Source of the DNA: Nymphaea colorata
Taxonomy: Eukaryota > Streptophyta > Magnoliopsida > Nymphaeales > Nymphaeaceae
Assembly: GCF_008831285.2 (NCBI RefSeq)
Contig: NC_045145.1
Coordinates: forward strand, 15,020,040-15,084,039
DNA: 64,000 bases
Direction: 5' to 3'
The notes beneath the pieces were generated by a model. That model was given only the letters and a program-made list of their open reading frames with translations. It made no database searches and was not told the DNA's origin. This document shows positions 34,101 to 44,871 of this stretch, one piece after another (the stretch's first letter is position 1; the number at the start of each line of letters is the position of its first letter). The translations under genes were made by a program, and so were the position numbers.

Positions 34101-34392
34101 GATACCGAGAATCCGAAGAGGAATGAGCCAGATGAGGTGACATCGGAGGCCGTGAGAGACGATGAGGATATCGCAGCAGTTGTGCAGCCGATTGTCAAGC
34201 TTGAGGAGGACGAAGAAGTTCTTCTCAACATGTAAGTGAAGGAAGTCTTCTCGTTTGTTTGGTCTTGAGGTCTCTTCAAGCGTAAGGGTTTTAAACTTGG
34301 TTGTCTTTTTTCAGGAAAGCGAAGCTTTATCCATTCAATACAGAGGGAAATCTGCGGCAAAAGAGGGGTGTCGGGAATGTGATGCTCCTAAA
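34101..34392 (+). pseudogene. Ran-binding protein 1 (RanBP1) gene fragment
   Basis: Two exon pieces are visible. The first (34101-34231) reads NEPDEVTSEAVRDDEDIAA, then PIVKLEEDEEVLL. The second (34315-34392) continues KAKLYPFNTEGNLRQKRGVG, then NVMLLK. This follows plant RanBP1 from the acidic N-terminal segment into the Ran-binding domain (compare PIVRLEEV and KAKLYRFDKEGNQWKERG). The 83-bp gap starts with GTAAGT and ends with TTTTTTCAG, so the splice junction looks usable and keeps the frame. No ATG in frame was found upstream, and the Ran-binding domain stops after about 25 residues. A short Lys/Glu-rich frame at 34732-34779 might be the C-terminal exon. The retained intron points to segmental duplication rather than retrocopying. 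It is probably a dead fragment. Confidence 0.6.
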
Positions 34393-34399
34393 GTTCTTG

Positions 34400-36280
34400 A
34401 TTTCATCTGTATTTGTTAAATCTGGAGCAAGTTATGGCTTGTTTTTCAAGTAACAATATAACACATACCAATTGTTTTCCTTCGTTTTACATTGTCTAGT
34501 TTGGGACTTCGCTTCAAACCAACGTCGATTAAACTTTGCACCAACTATACATGAATTACAATAAGAATAAATAGATTTGGGGCTTTTTATATTTTGCATT
34601 GGCTGTTCAGAGACAAATATTTGTTGCGCAGAAAATGTTTGGTGAAATGTTTGCACCAAAAATGTTTGGTGAAAGTACATGATTCATTGATGATTTATCA
34701 TTTTAAGTATGATTTTTTTTTTTGCTTGCAGGTGGAAAGTCATGAAAGAGAAAAAAGATGGAGATGGAGGGGAAACTAATTACTTGACTGATTATGAATT
34801 TTGTTGTATGTTTGATGATTGATTGTAAATTACAATTTGTAATAAGTTATTCTTTTAGTCATGTAAGCAACAAGTAATCAATATTGAATTTGTAAGTTTC
34901 GTTCTTCATTTATGGCCAACTCAATATCCATCTTTTTTGTCATTATAACTTATGTTGTTTGTGCATTAGTATATGTTATCATTCTTGTCGTGCCATCTCT
35001 TCAATACTATTTCACTCAAATGCTAAAGCAAGTATGTATCCATTTTTAGTCATTTACAGCTATATATATATCTTCAATAATATTTCACTTAAATGCTCAG
35101 ACAGTTATATATCAATTTTTTAGTCATTTACAGCTACTGCTGTATATCCATTTTTTAGGCAATATGCTGGCAAGCGAACTAGGGACATGCACCAGGTAGA
35201 AGGTTCTCCAGTCTACCAATTATCTAAATCGCGAACGATTCGTGTTGAATTATATTTCCCAAAAACAGCATAATTTTCACACTAATCACTGAAAATTGTG
35301 ACTCTGATTTTAGAAAAAAGCATGTAAGCTCACCAAGGAAAGACGTGCTGCGTCTTTTAGTACAGTCCACAACGCTTTTCAAGAAGTAGAAGAACCAAAA
35401 GGCGTACAGAATTCTCTCTGGCCTAGAGCCATCCGAAGTGAGTGACGTTACCTGTTCGCAACGATGGAGGAGGAACTTATCCCAAATGTATTTGCATAAA
35501 TAATTCATGCAAATTATACTAGTGAAATTAAATCGATGAATTTTATTTCAAACTAACTTCAAAATTTGTGAATGCGATCTTCACGGTTCAAATATTTTTA
35601 AACCAAATTGAAGATGTCGGAATCGTTGAAAACCTGGCGTTGAGTTGAACTTATGGTATCTGCGGATTCAGTTGGCAGATTACTGACAGACTGTATTCAC
35701 TATAATCACGTCATGCCAAAAAAAATTCAAAGAAAAACAATTTTAGATTTCAAGGGAATTATTTTGAAGAGTTTTGAATAAGAAAAGTACTAATGAGACA
35801 ACCAATATTATTGCAAGGTCGTTGTTGGGTATGCTCAAGAAGAATGCCTTTCAAGCGATCTTTTGTCCATATATTTGCATCCCCAACTAAATCTGGTTGA
35901 TCTTTTGTCGATATATTTGCATTTTTAAGGAGGACGTATCAGTTTCTTGCTTCAACAGCGGTTAAGATTGTCCATATGAACAGGGGTCAGCATATTGATA
36001 TGGAATTCCATCATATATTAAAAAATTTTAATCTAATTGATAAATTTAGACCCAAGAGGAAACCAGGATCCCAAGAGGCTAGAAGCTATCTCTGCCATCA
36101 TCATTCTCCTCTTCCACCTTCAGAGTTGACATGCCAACTTCGCCCACAGTGTTGTCATCCACACGTACGCCAGCTGGTAGAAACGTAAACTTTTCTCAGG
36201 TCTTGCTTTCAAGAATTGCATCCTTTCTCTCTTCCGCTCTCAACAGAATGAACGCGTACCTCACAACAGCAACCATCGCC
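34400..36280. other. Non-coding DNA before the laccase gene
   Basis: No intact gene seen. It contains a tandem duplication at 34998-35143 and an imperfect direct repeat (GATCTTTTGTC-ATATATTTGCAT) around 35858-35922. A minus-strand open frame at 35224-35508 is discussed as a finding. Confidence 0.4.
34998..35143. repeat. Tandem duplication, two units of 73 bp
   Basis: TCTTCAATACTATTTCAC at 34998 recurs as TCTTCAATAATATTTCAC at 35071. Each unit ends in TTTAGTCATTTACAGCTA. The units have diverged by point changes. Confidence 0.8.
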
Positions 36281-36286
36281 GGAGAG

Positions 36287-36293
36287 TATAAAA
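36287..36293 (+). promoter_or_regulatory. TATA box of the laccase gene
   Basis: TATAAAA, exactly 100 bp before the laccase ATG. It predicts a leader of about 70 nt with no ATG before the start codon. Confidence 0.7.
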
Positions 36294-36386
36294 CCACGAC
36301 GACGGGTTGGGCAGTCCAAATTGAACCACCGGACAACAAGCAAATCAAGCATCCAGCAGAGCTCTTCCATCGACGGAGACAACAAT

Positions 36387-38842
36387 ATGGAAGGAAGAAG
36401 TTGCAGTTTCTCACATTTTCTCTTTTATCTTTTGTGTCTCGCCGCCTTCTGCATAATTCCCTCCGAGTCTGCAGTGAAGCGTTATCAGTTTAACGTAAGT
36501 ACCTACTTTCTAAAACAAACGCCTCCGTAAATAGGAACTCCTTCTGTACTCCAACTACCTTCTCTATGTCTACTTTTATCTTCTTCCACTCGATCGTTGT
36601 GACTCACTTAAACTTGATCAGATTTTGAACGTATATAACTTATGAGAGAATGTTCAGGTTCAATTGAAGAACGTGAGCAGGATATGCCATGCAAAGCCCA
36701 TCGTCACGGTGAACGGCAGGTTTCCAGGGCCTACCATCTATGCCAGGGAAGGCGACAGGGTCATCGTCAATGTTACCAACTACGCTCAATACAATCTCAC
36801 CATTCACTGGTATGTATATATATATATATATATAAGACCCATCCCGGATCATCAACTGATGCAGTGGTCTCTCTCTCTCTCCCTTTCTCTCAATCCTTTT
36901 TCTCCGTGCCTGAATGTGGTGTAATGGGATGGACAGGCATGGTGTGAAGCAGTTCCGGAATGGGTGGGCAGACGGACCAGCCTACATCACGCAGTGTCCG
37001 ATCCTGACGGGGCGCAGCTACGTCTACGACTTCAACGTGACGGAGCAGAGAGGAACGCTCTGGTGGCATGCACACATCTTCTGGCTTAGAGCCACCGTCC
37101 ACGGCGCCATCGTCATCTTGCCCAAGAAGGGCGTCCCATACCCTTTCCCTCAGCCTGCTGCCGAATTCAACATCGTTTTAGGTTCGTCCATACATATATA
37201 TCAACTCCCAACGTCATCTGACCGGCTACAATTTCATTCTTTTTCCAACTTCATCACAGAAATACGATTGTTTCTCCAAAGGTTAATTAACTGTTCTCTT
37301 TCTCTCTCTCTCTCATTCTCCCTCTCTGCAGGAGAATGGTGGCACAAGGATATTGAGGCGATGGAGAACCAAGCCAATCAACTGGGCATCCCGCCAAACT
37401 TGTCGGATGCGCATACCATCAATGGAAAGCCAGGACCGCTCTTCCCTTGCTCTGAAAAACGTATAGCTTCAATCTCAACAATTCCTCACGAGCACATGCA
37501 TAGGAGAGCAACGATGGTCTCTATGTTACATTTCCAAGTATTGACTCACTAAATTTAACTTTTCTCTTTGGTGCTTAATTTCTTAATTTAGACACATACA
37601 CAATGGAGGTGGAGAGCAATAAGACGTACATGCTGCGGATCATCAATGCTGCGCTCAATGATGACCTCTTCTTCAACATCGCCGGCCACAACATGACGGT
37701 AGTGGAGATCGACGCCGCCTACTGCAAGCCCTTCACCACCCGCGCTTTGCTCCTCACGCCAGGTCAGACCACCAACATTCTCGTTCATGCCGCTCAGGCT
37801 CCCGGCAGGTACTTCATGGCTGCAAAGCCTTTTCAGGACGCCGCCATCCCCGTCGACAACAGGACTGCCACCGGCATCCTTCAGTACAAGGGCGTCCCCA
37901 CCACCATCACACCCATCATGCCGCCGCTGCTTGCTAAGAACGACACCAACTTTGTCAAGAGCTTCAACGACGGGCTCAGGAGCCTCAACTCTGCTCAGTA
38001 CCCCGCCACCGTTCCTCTTCACATCGACCGCGACTTGCTCTTCACCGTCGGGTTGGGCAAGGACCCATGCCCGTCGTGTGTAAACGGGACGAGGTTCAGT
38101 GGATCAATAAACAACATCACGTTCTCGCGGCCCACGGTGGCGCTACTTCAGGCGCACTATTACAGGATGGGGGGAGTGTTCAAGACGGATTTCCCCGACC
38201 GGCCGACTTCCACTTTCAATTTCACTGGTGCACCCTCGGCGGCCAACCTCGGCACCAAGGTGGACACCAGATTGAGCTGGATCCCCTTCAACTCCACTGT
38301 CCAGTTGGTGCTCCAGGACACCAATCTCCTGGGCGTCGAGTCCCACCCTTTCCACCTCCATGGCTACAATTACTATGTCGTTGGAAGTGGAGTCGGCAAC
38401 TTCGACCCAAACAAAGACCCGGCCAACTTCAACTTGGTTGATCCTCCCGAGCGCAACACAATCGCTATTCCTACGGCTGGGTGGACTGCCATCAGGTTCA
38501 GAGCCAACAATCCAGGTATCAATCCATGAAATCAATCGAGCAAGCCGACAACCCACCATGAATCAGGCTAGCTAGATCTTTTTACCTATAAATTTGTTTT
38601 CCTTTTGGAACAACGTAAATGCGAGCGAGGTTTATATTATATATATTTAGTGCATACATCTTTCTTTTAATTTGTTTCTCTTGTATATAAATATATGTCA
38701 ACCATTTTCAGGCGTCTGGTTTATGCATTGTCACTTCGAAGTTCACACCTCGTGGGGGCTGACGATGGCATTCTTAGTGGAGAATGGTAACCGTCCTGAA
38801 GATAGTGTTGTGCCACCTCCTAAGGATCTTCCTCGCTGCTAA
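36387..38842 (+). CDS. Laccase (multicopper oxidase, 562 aa, six exons)
   Basis: Secreted blue multicopper oxidase that oxidises monolignols or other phenolics in the cell wall and reduces O2 to water. Exons are 36387-36494, 36658-36809, 36937-37181, 37332-37460, 37592-38515 and 38712-38842. All introns are GT-AG and all phases agree, which is the usual six-exon plant laccase layout. A signal peptide covers about residues 1-29. All four copper motifs are present: HWHG (His86, His88), WWHAH (His131, His133), HPFHLHG (463-469) and HCHFEVH (525-531) with the type 1 Cys526 and an axial Leu536. Landmarks [17 protein letters not shown] and NVTNY are typical. The TATA box is at 36287 and AATAAA at 39025-39030. 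A miR397-type site lies in exon 5. Intron 2 holds a (TA)n run. Nothing looks broken. The exact LAC paralogue is not assigned. Confidence 0.96.
36813..36834. repeat. (TA)n microsatellite in laccase intron 2
   Basis: A run of about nine TA units begins just inside the 5' splice site of intron 2. Confidence 0.8.
37641..37661 (+). promoter_or_regulatory. miR397-type microRNA target site in laccase exon 5
   Basis: CATCAATGCTGCGCTCAATG followed by A. It pairs along all 21 positions with the widely conserved plant miR397 (5' UCAUUGAGUGCAGCGUUGAU G 3'), with only two G:U wobbles (opposite miRNA bases 9 and 15) and no mismatch. It codes for the INAALND segment. miR397 is known to cleave laccase mRNAs at this position in several plants; action here is inferred. 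Confidence 0.8.
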
Positions 38843-39034
38843 GATTCTCCATAGCAAATTGCGTTTTCGAAAGTTTGTTTCTTCGGCTGTTCTCCTGCCA
38901 AAACTTGCACAGAGGCATCGACAATTGTGACCCTTGAGAATTGTGTGGAACAATGTAACTGCAATTTCATAGCTTATGCACTTCGGTATTTGTTTTATAG
39001 GTCCAAAAGTGGGACCTGGATTGAAATAAAAATC

Positions 39035-40560
39035 ATTTGCAAGTACATATATGTGTAGAGTGAATGTTTGGTCTATAAGTTGTTACATGATAAAAAGGAG
39101 AAAATGATAAACATGTAGACGGTACATCGGTCCACACTCATGAAACAATTAATACAATATAAAGTGCGCTTACTATGCTTTAGTTATCAGTATCTACTTA
39201 TTTAATAAATGGAATACATATATGCGCTTACTATCAAAGTAGATATGTCAATGGAACAAACTGGGATTGAATGCACACTTTGGATGTTCACATATTTTGA
39301 TTAGAAATTGGATTCAAATATCAGGGAATAAAAAATTGTACCATATTAAACCAGAAACCCTGAACTTATGATCTGAATTTGATTTTTTTCATTGGCATCA
39401 GAAAATGAGTCGGACATAAAAAGCAAATCCAAAATTGAACTTTCTAATTATGTGGCCATTAGATGTATGATAATTATCTAAACAAAATTCGGCCTGAATG
39501 CGAGTCTGAATCTGGAAGCTGAATTGGACCTGAATCCTATGGGATTTCATTTCCTAAACCCGAACCTAATTCCGTCTAATTCATAACAATAATATATTTG
39601 AAATAATATATTTGACCTAATAAAGCTTCTAAGAAACGTGATGAATATGTAACTATTGTATGTTCATGACCCCAAGGGGGATCCTTGCATGGGCAAGGAA
39701 AGGTGCAACTGGGAAGCTCCTACTTGGTCTCATGGATGTAAGAAGGAAGCCGTCCCAAAGGCCCTTTAACTTAATTGGCATGCAAAGCAGCAGCTTTCTA
39801 TAACGAATACCATAAATTATCTGTCATTGTGGTCTCTTCTAATCTTTGACACGAAGAGTTAAGATGGTCAACGGCTAAATTAAATATGACGGAATATTCA
39901 AAGAAGAAGCATGTAACCACACAATGAAATGAGATTATCAATCACTTTGGCTCTTCATTATTCTCCTTTTTCATGAAATGTTCATGAAATATACCTTAAT
40001 TGCACAATAACTTTTCTGGCTCATCCTCCCGGTGGTGTTCCTGCCATCGACTTCCCACTTTATCCCGTTTTATCTGGATGACCGGTCGCATGAAAAGATG
40101 TACTTCATATATATCTCGTTGGATTGGCTTTGTAACTCAAGAGGAAAGGAAAATTGCATTTTTTTTTTCATTGTTGTCGCCAAAAGAGGGCAAAACCAAT
40201 GTTTCTAAGTTTAAGGAGAAAATAATTAATTTAATTTCTGTCTTCGCAACACCTAGGATACGGAAAAGCTGAATGTATTTCTTGACTCTAACCAGCCAGC
40301 ACTTAAAATGGTAGATCAGCGGCATACTTTAATTTATTTCAAGTTAAATCTACGACATGGTGATCCAACTTGTGTAACCCAGTCCATGGGCCTGGGCTGC
40401 CCAGAGATATTTTGGGCCGTGCTTGCAGCCTACATAGGCCGGCGGCTGAACGTAGAAGACCGGGCCTTAATTTTTATGGCAAATATTGGATACATGAAAC
40501 ACAATAGCATAGTGTTACTGAAAAACCTTTATTTTCTAGACTTTCACCTCAAGTGTAAGA
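39035..40560. other. Intergenic DNA after the laccase gene
   Basis: No gene recognised. The segment 39240-39560 is rich in AATC/TGAATC words as in degenerate non-autonomous transposons, but ends could not be fixed. Confidence 0.35.
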
Positions 40561-40578
40561 ATGCTCTTGTGATTAGAG

Positions 40579-41281
40579 TAGGCCTGGGCATCAGGCTGGG
40601 TCGGCCAGACCTGATTTGAAGGCGCCGTTAAGAAAACGAGCCGGATCTGACGCTCCTTCTACCCGGCCCGTTTATTAACGTGGCCGAGTACCGGGCCTCA
40701 TCTTCCCAGTCCGAGGCCTAGCCCGGTCCGTTTTTAAATTGATAGCCAGCCCGGTCGTCTGGTCTGGATCCGGTTCCGTGGGAAAACAAATGAGGAATAA
40801 GAGGAACAAGGGGAAGGAAGGAGGCGGAAACGAAGAGGTGCAAGAAGTTGACGAAGAAGAGGAACTGAGGGGAAGGAAGGAGGCGGAAACGAAGAGGAAG
40901 AAGAAGCTGAAGAAGAAGAGGAACCTATGGGAAAGAAGGAGGCGGAAACGAAGAGGAACCAAGGGGAAGGAAGAAACAGAAGCGGCGGACCGAAGGTGAC
41001 GGTGGCTGTTGCAGACCGGCGGCAGTACGGCGATTGTGGCGATGGTTCAGCTCTTTCTCTTTCCAAAGTCCAAACGAAAACTCTAACTCCATGCATTGAA
41101 AGAAGGAACTAAATTTCGAATTGACTTAACAGGTTGAACGGGCCCCAACGGGCTGATTGCTTAACCTTGACCCGTCCCATTATGATGTCGGGCCAGGCCG
41201 GGCATAACGGATTAAGGCCCGATGCAAAAATCTTGACCCTGACCGGGCTGGTTACCGGGTACCGGGTGGCGGCCAAGCCTA
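40579..41281. mobile_element. Non-autonomous hAT-like DNA transposon (about 703 bp)
   Basis: The left end reads TAGGCCTGGGCATCAGG and the reverse complement of the right end reads TAGGCTTGGCCGCCACC, an imperfect terminal inverted repeat of the kind seen in plant hAT elements. Both ends are followed by subterminal CCGGGCC/GGGCCGG-type words. Flanking 8-mers GATTAGAG (40571-40578) and GCTCAGAG (41282-41289) agree at six of eight positions, as expected for an aged 8-bp hAT target duplication. No transposase is encoded. The interior contains a purine-rich minisatellite. Confidence 0.6.
40811..40985. repeat. Purine-rich minisatellite, 59-bp period
   Basis: The word GGAAGGAAGGAGGCGGAAAC, followed by GAAGAGG, occurs with starts near 40811, 40870 and 40929 (the third with one change). 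A partial fourth unit follows. One strand is almost pure purine over about 190 bp. It sits wholly inside the hAT-like element. Confidence 0.85.
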
Positions 41282-41289
41282 GCTCAGAG

Positions 41290-41970
41290 CATGCTCACCA
41301 ACTTGTATGTATTTAATATCCAGCCAAATTGGATTATCGATCCAACTCATTTTTCTAACCCAATACATGTAAGTTGTGTCTTGTGCAATATTCATGTTGA
41401 CACTGGTACATAGTGTAAAATTTGTGTATATTGCACATGCATGCCTGTTCCAAAGGTCACCTTCCTCCTCCTCGCTTCCCAAAATTGTTTAGCAGCTTGT
41501 CTGCGTGGCCCTGGTTTTGGCGTGCAACTAGTTCGGGTCAGACCTCTGCTTTGGACCTGGACCTAGATCGTGATGACTTCAACCACAGATCCGCCAAAAC
41601 CGGGTTCAGACCCTATCTTATAGGGAAGATAGACCCTATCTTCGGATCTAACTTGTGATAAGAATATGGAAAACGTGTCTCGCCTTCTCAATGTTTTCCA
41701 AATCCCACGTCAAATATTTTTTAGAAACAGAAACTTGAAGCAACGGCAGAAGTCGAAGCGCCAAGGGAACTCTTTTGAGTGTACCTCTTTACTTATAGCT
41801 TCATCTCCAACAACAAGGCAGAATGCCCGACGAGAGACGATTCACATGGCAGGCGTGTCTGGCTCTACCTGTAAGTTCTATAACAACATTTTCTTTTTCT
41901 TTTTTTTCTTAAAGAAGTCGGGCGTAGGAGTTGTTTTTCTTTTTTCTCATTTCCTTTCCAATGAGAGAAA
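41290..41970. other. Intergenic DNA, no gene seen
   Basis: No recognised coding or mobile sequence. A T-rich run lies near 41890-41912. Confidence 0.4.
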
Positions 41971-41982
41971 ACCATACTGTTA

Positions 41983-42245
41983 AGGGTGTTTGATAGTTTC
42001 GAATCTAAGATTCTTTATATTTGAGAATCATGGTTATATTTGAGAATCATGGTTTAACTGATATTAAATTTGACATCATTCAATGTAAAAAAAGTAAAAG
42101 AAGGATCTTAAGCATGGATCTTAGGTAAGACCTAAGATCCTTAGTTTGATGAACCATAGATTTTACCGTGAATCTTTCACCATATTGACAGAAACATGGA
42201 ACATGAAATCCATACATTTCAAATCTGAGGCTATCAAACGGCCCT
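41983..42245. mobile_element. Tourist-like MITE (PIF/Harbinger type, 263 bp)
   Basis: The left end AGGGTGTTTGATAG and right end CTATCAAACGGCCCT form terminal inverted repeats. The element is flanked on both sides by TTA (41980-41982 and 42246-42248), the 3-bp target duplication of PIF/Harbinger elements. No coding capacity. The GATTC-type internal words are also partly inverted. Confidence 0.75.
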
Positions 42246-42249
42246 TTAG

Positions 42250-42950
42250 TGTTTGGTTTTCATGACTTACACATGCTTAAACTTTTCCATAAGTCGCCAA
42301 ATTATGAATGCAAATAGGTTTAAAATGTAAGTTTTTTATATCTTTATTTATTGAATATAAATATATGCTTGTTATGCTTGAACCCAAAATGCATTCTTCT
42401 TTACAACATTTGAGATCGAACTTAACTTGAACTCTTCATAAATTCTCAGTTCATCTCATTTTGCGCCCGAGTTTGGTTCGTTCCCACCGTGTGCTTTGGT
42501 CGTATGTAGGTTGAGAGATCACATGCTCATTATGATCGTTCAAGTACTTAATACAAAATATGAGGAAACAAACGATGAAGAAAAGATGGGATACATGGAC
42601 AAAGTTCGACGTAAAAAATAGAAAAGCTCATGCGTATGAGCTTGTTGTAAGTTCCGAACAAGTTTTTGCTTGGAACTGAAGGAACTAATTCGGGAAAGCA
42701 AGTCAAATGTTTCCATTGACTAGCTTACATGTGAAAGACCATGGAATCAACAAAATTGAACGGGCCAAGCAGGGCCAACTCACTGCTCGAACCAGACTAT
42801 TTTTCGAGTGTCATCACTAAATCAACTTCTAAGCACACAAAATATTTGTACGAAAATGGAAGAAGTTGTGTTCAAGTCCTATAGATGAAGTTGTGCACCC
42901 AGATCATGGAATAAAATCTTCATGATTTGTGCCCTACGGAGGGATAGAAA
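42250..42950. other. Intergenic DNA between two MITEs
   Basis: No gene or further element recognised. Confidence 0.4.
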
Positions 42951-42954
42951 ATAA

Positions 42955-43096
42955 GGGTGTAATTATAATTCCAAAATTTTAATTAAAAAATGAGCTTATA
43001 ATTTCGGAATTAAAATTCTTTGTTTGATAAGACAATTTCCATTTCATAAAAGATGAGAATTTTATTTCAACAATTCTACAATTTCATCAAACGCCC
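42955..43096. mobile_element. Second Tourist-like MITE (142 bp, degenerate)
   Basis: It begins GGGTGTAATTAT and ends CATCAAACGCCC, flanked by TAA at 42952-42954 and 43097-43099. The right end matches the GGGCGTTTGATG terminal wording; the left end has drifted after GGGTGT. It lies only 180 bp upstream of the TATA box of the GT47 gene. Confidence 0.6.
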
Positions 43097-43275
43097 TAAG
43101 AGACTCATACAATGCACAAATTAAGATTAGATCAACCAGACTCGTCTTTTTAAGTCTCGCTAGGTTCGGGTCCAGTGGATTTGGACCAGTATCCACGCTC
43201 CACGGGTGCATGAACCTGGTGTTTTACGTGTTTTACAGGCAAACCGGGCCTGGTTGTAGAAGGATTTGGCGGGAG

Positions 43276-43283
43276 TATAAATA
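43276..43283 (+). promoter_or_regulatory. TATA box of the GT47 gene
   Basis: TATAAATA, about 1.6 kb before the main start codon. The distance fits a 5' leader that contains an intron ending at the CAG at 44827-44829 (the acceptor reads TAATTCCAG). The donor of that intron is uncertain (candidates AAG|GTTGTC at 43646 and CAG|GTAGAA near 43810). Confidence 0.55.
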
Positions 43284-44504
43284 TGGCTGCCGTTGCGGAC
43301 ACTTCCGTTCTTGCATGCAACTGAATTCCCCTCCTATTGTGACCTGGCCCCCACAGTCCTCCTCCTTTTCGTTTATTTATTTTCCACCGTTAGCTTTCAA
43401 CTTCTATATTTACTCTGTTCCATCTAAGTTTTTTGGTGGACTTCAACTTTCTTTTTTTTTTCACGATTTAATTCCGAGGTCGGTGTTCTTTCCTGTCATT
43501 TTTCTTCGGTGATCGGTCTTTCTTCTTTTTAGCTCTCCATTTCTTGATCTGCTTAACTTTTCTAGATCTCTAAGCTTTAGAATTCTACGTGTTGTCTGTT
43601 AAAGAGATGAAAGTTACGGATCAAGTGGTGAGGGAAGTGCTGCAAGGTTGTCTACTTTCTCTGTTCTTTGTGCTTCTATCTTCGATCACATGCCCTTTCA
43701 TGGAATCTCCGCGTTTTGAAGTATTCCTTGCGGAATAATCACGTGCATCGCTTGCAATACATGTACCTGTTGGTTCTTTACTATTTTCTCATTTCTGGTT
43801 CAAGTTGCAGGTAGAAGTCGTGTTTTAGTTGGTCGGCGTTTATAACCTGTCGTTGTTTCTGGATCATTTTTAGTTCCTTCGTGGAATAGATTGTTTCTTC
43901 ACCGAGGAATTTTAGTTTTCATTGTTTTCTGATTTGCATGACTTATATCTTTGCGTATGTTTATTCTGTCAAGTGTACAAATCAACAATATCGTGCTTCA
44001 TGCTTCATGTTCCTTTTACCCTATGTGCATTACCACTTTTTGTTTTCTTTAAATTCTCTGGATTTGCTGCTTTTTGAAGTAGCTTCATTCTGCCTTGCCT
44101 GTGTGTTGTAGATTTTACAATTATTAGTATAATTCATTGAGGTAGGTAGTGAACGGTGGGAATGACCGGGGTCTCAATTTCTTTAGGAATTAGCCTCCTA
44201 CGTTTCTGTACAGTCAGTATAGATATAGTTTACAAGATCTAGTTAGAATGGCCTTTTTTTTTTATTATTAGTGAATGCTAAATATCGATATACACATACA
44301 TATGTATATAAAAGGAGTATCTTTGCTATGGTCAATTGGTTGTATAGTCTAATTAGCTATTTCATGGTTCAAGTTGTTTTGCCCTGTTGATATACATGAG
44401 GATGATCAACAACCTAGTTTGGTCTTTTATTTACATTATTTTAACAAAATATATCTTTAACATCTATTCATTTACTTTTACATTTGTATATCACATTTAT
44501 ATTT

Positions 44505-44541
44505 TGTGCGTGTGTGTTTGTGCACCTGTGTGTGTGTGTCA
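44505..44541. repeat. GT-rich microsatellite
   Basis: Interrupted (GT)n inside the presumed 5'-leader intron of the GT47 gene. Confidence 0.6.
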
Positions 44542-44871
44542 CACTCCTACAAGTGTTATCTTGAAGTTGAAGGAATCATCAAAATTTTGCATTTGGTTAA
44601 TTCTTACATCCTTGTGACCGGCCTGTTTTTTGTTCAACTGTGTTCATGATGTAGATTTCATTATTTTTCCTTGTTTGATTTGTGCGCATCAAGAGAGTCC
44701 TCCGTACAACACCGTGGAGCATATTTAATGTTTTTCTCTGATGTTTTGATGGATTTCTAATCTGCAAGCGTTTTAATGATCTATACCACATGCCTTTTAG
44801 AATTGCATCTTATTCCTACATAATTCCAGGTTACTGCCATGAGGTAGGCAAAATCTCACCCTGACTTAAAA

